A stretch of DNA of 5,030 bases from Thermoflexus hugenholtzii JAD2. Its GTDB lineage: Bacteria > Chloroflexota > Dehalococcoidia > UBA2979. Made by a program: the position numbers and the translations under genes. Location: the NCBI GenBank assembly GCA_945889565.1, contig CAMDBZ010000136.1:1-5030 (forward strand). Reading direction: 5' to 3'. Positions 1 through 5,030 of this stretch are shown piece by piece; positions within the stretch are counted from its first letter, which is position 1, and every line of letters starts with the position of its first letter. The notes below the pieces were generated by a model. That model did not search any database and was not told the DNA's origin. It saw nothing but the letters and a program-made list of their open reading frames with translations.

Positions 1-1128
1 GCGCGCGCCCCGCGCCGCCACCGCGAGCGGCGCGAGCGCCACCCTCGAGCCCGCCTGCGTCGCCCGCGCCGCGTCGAGCGCGCGTCGCGCCTCGTCGGCC
101 GCAGCGCGCGTGGCGTCGCGCGCCGCGCACGCGACACGCGCTGCCTCCGCATGCGCCGCCGCCTGCGCCACCGCGCGCGCGTGCGCGGCCTCCGCCTGCT
201 CGCGCTGCTCCGCCATCGCCAGCGCGCGCTCCAGCGCGCGCTGCGCCACCTCGTCGTACGCGATCGTCGCGCGTTCCACCGCGAGCTCCCGCGCGCGCCG
301 CTCCGCGTCCGCAAGCGCCATCGCGGCGCCGGCCGCCGCGCGCTCCGCGCTCAGACACGCCTCCGCCGACAGCCGCGCCGCCGCCGCCGCCACTGTCGCC
401 TCGCGCGCCCGCTCCGCCGCCTCGCGTTCGAGCGTCACGAGCGCCGCCACCGCCTCGCGCTGCATGACAATCGCCTCGCGCCGCCGCAGCAGCTCAGCCC
501 GCTCGCGTTCGAGCCCCCCCTGCGCCTCCGGCGTCGCCAGTGTGAGCCGCGCGCGCTGCTGCTCGAGCGCCGTCGCCGCGAGCCGCGCCCCGCTCGCCCG
601 CGCCCGCCCCGCGCGCCCCATCGCCTCGTACACGCCGAGGCCGAGCAAGTTCGCGAGGATGTCGCGACGCTCGCCCGGGTCGCCGCGCAGGAACGCGTCG
701 AACGCCCCCTGCGGCAGCAACATCGTCTTCGTGAACGTCGCGTAGTCGAGCCCGAGCAGCGCGCGCACGCGCGCCGTCACGTCCTTCGCGCGATCCGCGA
801 GCGGCTCCCACGACCCGTCGCCGAGCAACCGCTCGAGCCGGTACGCGCTCGCGCGGCCGATCTGCCGGCTCACGCGATACGTCTCGCTGCCCACCGTGAA
901 GTCGAGCCGCGCCGCCATCACCGTCGCGCCGTGCGACAGCAGTTGCCGCGTCTCCTTGCCGACGCGCGGCACCTCGCCGTACAACGCCCACGTCATCGCG
1001 TCGAGCAGCGACGACTTGCCCGCGCCCGTCGGCCCCGTGATCGCGAACAGCCGCCGCCCGCGGAAGTCGACGACCGTGCGCTCGCGACACGCCGTGAAGC
1101 CGCGCAGCTCCAGCTCCAGCGGCCTCAC
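1..1128 (-). CDS. sbcC: SbcC / Rad50-type ATPase, N-terminal part (376 codons, runs off left edge)
   Basis: SMC-like ABC ATPase of the SbcCD nuclease complex; it binds DNA ends and gates SbcD. The protein starts with PLELELRGFTACRERTVVDF (residues 3-22), the usual SbcC N-terminus. Walker A is GPTGAGKSS (32-40, K38). The Q-loop is LLPQGAFDAFL (137-147, Q140), followed by ERRDILANLLGL (153-164). From about residue 175 to the window edge the sequence is Ala/Arg/Glu/Leu-rich with few breaks, consistent with the ascending coiled-coil arm. I translated this frame by hand to base 1 and met no stop. The zinc hook, descending arm, signature motif and Walker B would lie beyond the window. The start is GTG at 1128, with GGAG 8 bases upstream, inside a GTGA overlap with the sbcD stop. 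The very alanine-rich arm reflects the high GC. Identification is firm; the full length is unknown. Confidence 0.95.
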   Translation of the reverse strand, partial: MRPLELELRGFTACRERTVVDFRGRRLFAITGPTGAGKSSLLDAMTWALYGEVPRVGKETRQLLSHGATVMAARLDFTVGSETYRVSRQIGRASAYRLERLLGDGSWEPLADRAKDVTARVRALLGLDYATFTKTMLLPQGAFDAFLRGDPGERRDILANLLGLGVYEAMGRAGRARASGARLAATALEQQRARLTLATPEAQGGLERERAELLRRREAIVMQREAVAALVTLEREAAERAREATVAAAAARLSAEACLSAERAAAGAAMALADAERRARELAVERATIAYDEVAQRALERALAMAEQREQAEAAHARAVAQAAAHAEAARVACAARDATRAAADEARRALDAARATQAGSRVALAPLAVAARGAR

Positions 1129-2315
1129 GCGACCGGCTCCGCCACCAGCGCAGCCTCTTCCGCCAGCACCTGCTCGTGCAGCTCCCGGAACAGCGCGAGC
1201 AGCTCGACGGCCGGCGCCGCGCCGTGCTGCTGCACGTAGTACCGCGCGAACAGCTCCTCCGGCTGCAAGTGCGCGATGCCGACCGGCGCCTCCTCTTCCG
1301 TCGACGGATAGTCGAGCCGTACGTCCACCGCGCCCGGCAGCTGCTCCCGCACGCGCTGCGCGAGCCCCGGCTCCGGCCGCTCGACGTCCAGCACGACGCG
1401 CAGGTGCGCGTCGCCCGCGCGCTCCGCCGCCGCCAGCACGCTGTCGAGCGTCCCGCGCAGCTCCAGCAGCGCGCGCCCGCTGTGCAGCGGGATCGCACGC
1501 TGCGTCGCCGGCCGCCCCGCCGACGCCTCCACCAGCCGCACGACCTTCTGCTGCCCGCGCTCACCGAAGTCGAGTTGCAGCAAGGAGCCCGCGTACGCCG
1601 CCGGCACCGGCGCGCCCTGCAGCTCCTGCGGCTCGTGCACATGCCCCAGCGCGACGTACTGCGCGGACGCCGGCAGCCGCTGCGCCGGCAGCGCGTACGT
1701 CTGCCCGATGTGCACCAGCCGCTCCGACCCATCGACCGTCGCCACGCGCGCGCCGTCGATGAACACGTGGCCCAGCAACAGGTTCACCGCGCCCGCGTCG
1801 AAGCCCGCGCACATCGCGGCGTAGATGCGCGCGACGCCGTCCGCGTAGCTCGCAAACCATTGCTCCTGCAGCTCCATCACCGCCGCCGCGTCCACCACGC
1901 GACCCTCCGCGACGAACGGCACCGCCGCGATGCGCGCCGTCTCCCCCGCGCGACCCTCGATGGTGAGCACGCCGCCGCCGTCCGGCCGCAGCAGCTTCGA
2001 CTGCGTCTGCACGCCGAGCAGCTCCGACAGCAGCCCCAGCCCTTCAAGCTTGCGCGCCGAATCGTGGTTGCCCGCGAGCAACACCACCTGGATGCCGCCG
2101 TCGATGCACTGGCGCAGCGCGTCGTACACCAGCCGGTCTGCCTCCGGCGGCGGTGTCTGCGAATCCCACACGTCGCCCGCCACGAGCAGCGCGTCGACGT
2201 GCTCCGCGCGCGCGATCCCCACCACCTCCGCCAGCACCTGCTCGAACTCCGCGACGCGGCTGCGCCCGCGCATCGTGCGGCCGACGTGCCAGTCCGCGCT
2301 GTGCAGGAAACGCAT
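1125..2315 (-). CDS. sbcD: SbcD / Mre11-type DNA double-strand-break nuclease subunit (396 aa)
   Basis: Metallophosphoesterase-fold nuclease of the SbcCD (Mre11-Rad50) complex: an Mn-dependent endonuclease and 3'-5' exonuclease acting on DNA ends and hairpins under control of the SbcC ATPase. All phosphoesterase motifs are present in order: D8-x-H10 (ADWHVGR), G47-D48 (LVAGDVWD), GNHD at 82-85, GH at 182-183 (LLGHVF) and GHVH at 224-227. The nuclease core covers about residues 1-275; a capping domain follows, with a typical C-terminal block QPEELFARYY (351-360). The length is normal for SbcD. I chose ATG 2315 because MRFLHSADWHVGR is the family N-terminus and an AGGAGG site lies 5 bases upstream; a longer frame from 2405 would run back into herA. 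The gap to herA is 40 bases. The stop overlaps the sbcC GTG start by 4 bases, suggesting translational coupling and balanced subunit supply. Confidence 0.96.
   Translation of the reverse strand: MRFLHSADWHVGRTMRGRSRVAEFEQVLAEVVGIARAEHVDALLVAGDVWDSQTPPPEADRLVYDALRQCIDGGIQVVLLAGNHDSARKLEGLGLLSELLGVQTQSKLLRPDGGGVLTIEGRAGETARIAAVPFVAEGRVVDAAAVMELQEQWFASYADGVARIYAAMCAGFDAGAVNLLLGHVFIDGARVATVDGSERLVHIGQTYALPAQRLPASAQYVALGHVHEPQELQGAPVPAAYAGSLLQLDFGERGQQKVVRLVEASAGRPATQRAIPLHSGRALLELRGTLDSVLAAAERAGDAHLRVVLDVERPEPGLAQRVREQLPGAVDVRLDYPSTEEEAPVGIAHLQPEELFARYYVQQHGAAPAVELLALFRELHEQVLAEEAALVAEPVA
1129..1140 (-). promoter_or_regulatory. Ribosome site of sbcC inside the end of sbcD
   Basis: GGAG at 1140-1137 is 8 bases before the GTG at 1128. 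It is a modest site within the last sbcD codons. With the GTGA stop/start overlap it points to translational coupling of the two complex subunits. Confidence 0.55.
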
Positions 2316-2327
2316 CGGCTCCTCCTC
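2316..2327 (-). promoter_or_regulatory. Strong Shine-Dalgarno site of sbcD
   Basis: On the minus strand GAGGAGGAG lies at 2327-2319. The core AGGAGG (2326-2321) is 5 bases before ATG 2315. It is the strongest ribosome site in the window and decides the sbcD start. It sits in the only intergenic gap, 40 bases after the herA stop, so sbcD can be translated independently of herA. Confidence 0.85.
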
Positions 2328-2355
2328 GCTCGCCCCGGGCGCCAGCCTCCGCGCC

Positions 2356-4107
2356 CTACGAGTCCCAGCGGATCGCGCCCACCGCGGGCGCGACCTCCGA
2401 GGCACGCGTCGCCCATGCCGGGAACGGGAACTGCAGCAGCAGCGGCACCGGGATCTCCGGCTGGTGCACGATCATCGACCCCGGCTTGAGCAGGCTCGCC
2501 CGCGCCCGCGCCGCCGGCGTCAGGAACCCGTACTCGTTGCGATGCGCCTCCGCCGCGTCGAGTCGCCCCACGACGCGGTACGCGCAGTTCGCCACCACGC
2601 GCGGCTCCACCTCGCTCGCCGTCTGCTGCGCGCCGATCAGCACCACCCCCATCGACCGCCCGCGCTCCGCGATATCCAGCAGCACGTCCTTGATCGGGCT
2701 GTGCCCCTCGCGCGGGGCGTACTTGTTCAGCTCGTCGAGCACCACGAACACCAGCGGCCGCGCCGCCCCGCGCTCCTCCTTCTGCTCGAACATGCGCTTC
2801 AGCACCACGCCCACCACGAACCGCTTCGCACGATCGTGCAGCCGGTGAATGTCCACCACCGTCACCTGCGCGCGATTCCAGTCGATGCGGTGCGACGCCA
2901 CGTCCTCCGACGCCTCCCCGCGGATCAGATGCCCGACGTGCGGCGCCGCCGCCTCCAACCGCCGCAGGAACGCGTGCACCGTTCCCGCCGCGGCGCGCCC
3001 GCCCCAGCCGCCGCCCTGCTCCGGGTCCGTCTGCTCCGCGATCGCCTCCACCAGCTCGTCGAAGTCGGTGACCAGCCGCCCGCCGATCTCCACGCTCGCC
3101 GCGTCGAGCGGGCGCGACGTGCGCGCCACCAGCGCGAGCTGCGTCTCCACCGCCTGCGCCACGTACCCCACCTGCGAGCGCTCGTCGTCGGCCTCCGCGA
3201 ACAGGAAGCGCAGATAGCGGTTCGCGCAGAACTCGCGCAGCGTCCAGAAGTAGCCGGTCACGCCCTCCAGCCGCGCGCCCGTGTCCGGGATCGGCTGCGC
3301 CCCGCGCCGCACCGGCGCGTAGCACGCCACCGACGCAAACGGCTCCGCCGGCAGCCCGAGCGTCGCGTAGCGCTCGCGATCGCTGTCGCGCAGCTCGCGG
3401 TTCGGCTGGTCGAGGAACAGCAGGTCCTCGCCCTTCACGTTGAACACGATCGATCGCGTATTCGCGGCCTCGAGCCCGAGCGCGCCCGACCCGAACAGCG
3501 CGTGCAGCAAGAACACCGCATACGACGTCTTCGTCGCCACGCCCGAGATGCCCGAGATGTTGACGTGCGCGCCGCGCGTGCCGTCCAGGAACTCGAGGTT
3601 CGCGTACACCGGCTCGCCGCTGCGCGAGAGGCCCACCGGCACGCGCGTGCGCATGCCGTCGAAGCACAGCGCCACCTCGCGCGCCGCCCCGTGCGCGCGG
3701 AACACCGCGCTCCCGGGCAGCGGCGGCACGAAGATCTCCGGCTCCAGCCGCGTCACCGCAACGTGCGCCGCCACCGCGATCTCCGCCGGCAGCAGTCCGT
3801 CACGCACCAGCTGCACGTCGGACTCGAACGTCACCCCCTCGTGCACCGCGCGTACCTCGTCGACCACCCCGTACACGTCGACGGCGCGCCCCGTACTTCC
3901 CGGCAGCCCCCCCGGGAGCATCGTGCGCACCTGCACGACGTCGTCGAGCTGTAAGTAGCGCTCCGCCGCGACGTGCACCCAGAACCCCAGCGGCGTCGCC
4001 GCCTCCCGCGGCGTCCCCAGCACGAGCCCCACCGGCGCCGCGTCGAGCGCCTCGAGCTCCGCCACAGCCTCAGGCGTACCGGCCGCGGGCGCTGCGTACC
4101 CGTTCAA
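2356..4107 (-). CDS. herA: HerA-like hexameric DNA translocase/ATPase with atypical P-loop (583 aa)
   Basis: FtsK-HerA superfamily ATPase, expected to form a hexamer that pumps duplex DNA into its NurA nuclease partner. Residues about 24-120 form a HAS-barrel-like N-terminal domain beginning PVGLVLG. The P-loop lies at 186-194, reading GISGVATKT where canonical HerA has GxxGxGKS. After it comes IVFNVKGEDLLFLD (220-233). Walker B is VFVVLDELNKY (453-463, D458 E459). The segment ERGRSMGVVLIGAQQT (481-496) holds the candidate arginine finger (R482/R484) and the sensor glutamines. The C-terminus has PGSMIVHQPEIPVPLLLQFPFP (542-563, given here as motif landmarks P542, H548, P563), as in HerA proteins. 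The 583-residue length is slightly above archaeal HerA, with a long insert between Walker A and B. The start is TTG at 4107, in a TTGA overlap with the nurA stop, with GGGAG 7 bases upstream. Function as a NurA partner is inferred from family and position. Confidence 0.9.
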   Translation of the reverse strand: MNGYAAPAAGTPEAVAELEALDAAPVGLVLGTPREAATPLGFWVHVAAERYLQLDDVVQVRTMLPGGLPGSTGRAVDVYGVVDEVRAVHEGVTFESDVQLVRDGLLPAEIAVAAHVAVTRLEPEIFVPPLPGSAVFRAHGAAREVALCFDGMRTRVPVGLSRSGEPVYANLEFLDGTRGAHVNISGISGVATKTSYAVFLLHALFGSGALGLEAANTRSIVFNVKGEDLLFLDQPNRELRDSDRERYATLGLPAEPFASVACYAPVRRGAQPIPDTGARLEGVTGYFWTLREFCANRYLRFLFAEADDERSQVGYVAQAVETQLALVARTSRPLDAASVEIGGRLVTDFDELVEAIAEQTDPEQGGGWGGRAAAGTVHAFLRRLEAAAPHVGHLIRGEASEDVASHRIDWNRAQVTVVDIHRLHDRAKRFVVGVVLKRMFEQKEERGAARPLVFVVLDELNKYAPREGHSPIKDVLLDIAERGRSMGVVLIGAQQTASEVEPRVVANCAYRVVGRLDAAEAHRNEYGFLTPAARARASLLKPGSMIVHQPEIPVPLLLQFPFPAWATRASEVAPAVGAIRWDS

Positions 4108-5030
4108 GCGACCGCTCCCATCCGCCCCTGCTCCCCGCCGCCCCGCCCGAGCGAAATCGCGCCAGCGACCCGCTCCTGCTCCCCCTCGCCCCGTCCCGGG
4201 GAGAGGGGGCCGGGGGGTGAGGGCTCCGGCACGTCCGTCGCATCGGAGGCCGAGGGCTCCGCGCGCAGATCGAGCAGCCCCGCCGGCGCAGCCAGCGCCT
4301 CGGGCCGCGCCCCGCCGACGTGCACATGCAGCAGCCGCCCCACCCAGCGGCGGTCGCCGAGCCGCCGCGTCAGCTCACGTTCCAGCGCGCCGACCGCGAT
4401 CAAGTTCTGCGGCGAACGCGGATCGCGCACCGGCGACGAGGCCAGCCGCGGCAGCGCCGCCGCGCACTGCTCGGCCAGCGCCACCACCTCCGCCGTGGGC
4501 AGCGCGCCCGGCGCCTCCAGCCGCACGACGCCCGCGAGCGGATGGAAGTGCGGCGACAGCTCCGCGATGCGCAGGTACCACGAGCTGCGCTCGTGCCCGC
4601 CCTCGAGGATGCGGAACAGCGGCGTGCGCTCGCCCATGCGCAACTGCACGAGCAGCCGCTGCTGCGCGCCGTCGAGGTACCAGCGATGCACGCGCTTCAC
4701 GTACCCGACCACGCGCGGCCCCGGCGACCGCAGCCGCAGCGGTCCGTCGACAAGCGTCAGCGCGCCGGTGTCACGCGACAGCTGCTCCGCGAGCTTCGCC
4801 TCGTCGTCCAGCATCGCGCGGTTGAGCGCCGCCACCAGGTCGTTCGCGCTGCTCGCGTGCGGCGGCAACTGCGCGCGAAAGCGCAGCGTGGCCGCGCCGC
4901 TGCGCAACTCCAGCGTCGACGGCGCGCCACCGGTCTGGAACAACCGCCGCTCGACGTGGATCGCGTCGTCGATGACGCGCGCGCCATCCCTGTCGACACC
5001 GACCGCGCCCGTCGCGTACGACCCGAACAG
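4104..5030 (-). CDS. nurA: NurA-family nuclease, 5' end missing (308 codons in window)
   Basis: Likely a NurA-domain DNA nuclease, the partner of HerA in resecting DNA ends in the cytoplasm. The frame is open to the right edge, where it reads LFGSYATGAVGVDRDG, so the start and the first acidic active-site motif (usually a DG near the N-terminus) lie outside. Numbered from the edge, LVDGPLR at residues 93-99 (D95, second metal-site motif candidate) is followed by VVGYVKRVHRWYL at 107-119. The block from about 151 to 172 has WYLRI, H161/H163 and VVRLE. The block from 203 to 226 (DPRSPQNLI, ALERELTRRLGD) is typical of bacterial NurA proteins as I recall them. Homology ends near residue 235; the last 70 or so residues are a low-complexity, repeat-derived tail. 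Its TGA overlaps the herA start by 4 bases. Family assignment rests on these motifs and on the neighbours; the catalytic assignments are inferred. Confidence 0.83.
   Translation of the reverse strand: MFGSYATGAVGVDRDGARVIDDAIHVERRLFQTGGAPSTLELRSGAATLRFRAQLPPHASSANDLVAALNRAMLDDEAKLAEQLSRDTGALTLVDGPLRLRSPGPRVVGYVKRVHRWYLDGAQQRLLVQLRMGERTPLFRILEGGHERSSWYLRIAELSPHFHPLAGVVRLEAPGALPTAEVVALAEQCAAALPRLASSPVRDPRSPQNLIAVGALERELTRRLGDRRWVGRLLHVHVGGARPEALAAPAGLLDLRAEPSASDATDVPEPSPPGPLSPGRGEGEQERVAGAISLGRGGGEQGRMGAVA
4107..4205 (-). repeat. Degenerate 48-base tandem duplication at the 3' end of nurA
   Basis: Two adjacent units, 4205-4158 and 4157-4110, match best over the shared stretch CGGGGC, GGGGAGCAG and GCGG at a constant 48-base offset. 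The encoded peptides are LSPGRGEGEQERVAGA and ISLGRGGGEQGRMGAV, sharing GRGxGEQxR. The second unit supplies the herA ribosome site. The first unit overlaps the hairpin repeat, so this may be a partly duplicated or second, decayed copy of it. Confidence 0.6.
4108..4119 (-). promoter_or_regulatory. Ribosome site of herA inside the end of nurA
   Basis: GGGAG at 4119-4115 is 7 bases before the TTG at 4107 and supports that unusual start. It lies within the last codons of nurA, so herA translation is probably coupled to ribosomes finishing nurA. The next in-frame candidate, a GTG at codon 16 (4062), would still keep the HAS-barrel, so the TTG is likely but not certain. Confidence 0.6.
4181..4223 (-). 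repeat. G-rich interspersed-type repeat with hairpin, read through by nurA
   Basis: On the plus strand, CCCCCTC (4181-4187) pairs with GAGGGGG (4203-4209). After a G/A mismatch, CCCC (4189-4192) pairs with GGGG (4198-4201), leaving a 5-base loop. A run of G's and TGAGGG follows on the right. This resembles the short C/G-rich palindromic repeats scattered between genes in several high-GC bacterial phyla; that resemblance is from memory, not a search. Here it is in frame and encodes PSPPGPLSPGRGEGE in the NurA tail. Without other genome copies its repeat status is inferred. Confidence 0.6.

Noticed and set aside
1..300. GCGC-rich stretch as a tandem repeat or origin-like element
   Set aside because: In the sbcC frame it reads as an uninterrupted Ala/Arg/Glu/Leu-rich coiled-coil arm; the low complexity follows from the protein and the codon bias.
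2316..2405. Longer sbcD start at 2405
   Set aside because: It would overlap the end of herA by 50 bases and add 30 Arg-rich residues before the conserved family N-terminus. The AGGAGG site points to ATG 2315.
1930..3954. Very long plus-strand open frame (674 codons) and several others on the plus strand
   Set aside because: These lie antisense to herA and sbcD, are full of Arg/His/Pro/Ala, and show no recognisable motif. GC-rich coding DNA with few A/T third positions removes stops from the opposite strand, which explains them.
2356..4107. HerA as part of an anti-phage defence system (such as HerA with SIR2 or DUF4297)
   Set aside because: The direct neighbours are NurA and SbcCD repair proteins, no defence effector domain is visible, and nothing in composition suggests a transferred island.
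4181..4223. Rho-independent terminator after nurA
   Set aside because: The stem is strong, but no T-rich tract follows on the transcribed strand, and it lies inside nurA directly before a coupled herA start.
4104..4943. nurA starting at TTG 4943
   Set aside because: The same frame stays open to the window edge, and the preceding residues (FGSYATGAVG and following) fit the NurA family, so the codon is an internal leucine.

Overview
This window is one densely packed gene cluster, all on the minus strand, from a very G+C-rich bacterium. G+C is about three quarters by eye and third codon positions are almost all G or C. Transcription order runs from high to low coordinates: a NurA-family nuclease (5' end beyond the right edge), a HerA-type hexameric ATPase/translocase, the SbcD/Mre11 nuclease, and the SbcC/Rad50 ATPase (C-terminal part beyond the left edge). 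Bacterial origin is suggested by the SbcCD-type sequences, Shine-Dalgarno sites, and a G-rich interspersed repeat of the sort seen in high-GC bacterial phyla. Gemmatimonadota would fit the composition and repeat, but the taxon cannot be fixed from this window.

Layout: nurA 5030-4104 (partial), herA 4107-2356, sbcD 2315-1125, sbcC 1128-1 (partial). nurA/herA share a 4-base TTGA stop/start overlap and sbcD/sbcC a 4-base GTGA overlap. herA and sbcD are separated by 40 bases that carry a strong AGGAGG site. No promoter, terminator, RNA gene, CRISPR or mobile element is visible. There is no intergenic stretch longer than 40 bases, so this looks like the interior of one operon.

Taken together, the genes encode a complete DNA-end-processing set. 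In archaea, Mre11-Rad50 opens DNA ends, and HerA (motor) with NurA (nuclease) then resects them to give a 3' overhang for RecA/RadA-type recombination. Here the same four-component set sits in a bacterial genome.

The points that deserve attention are three. The HerA P-loop is non-canonical (GISGVATKT in place of GxxGxGK[ST]). The NurA protein ends in a repeat-derived tail containing a strong potential hairpin and a 48-base degenerate tandem duplication. The two coupled junctions have near-identical layouts with non-ATG starts.
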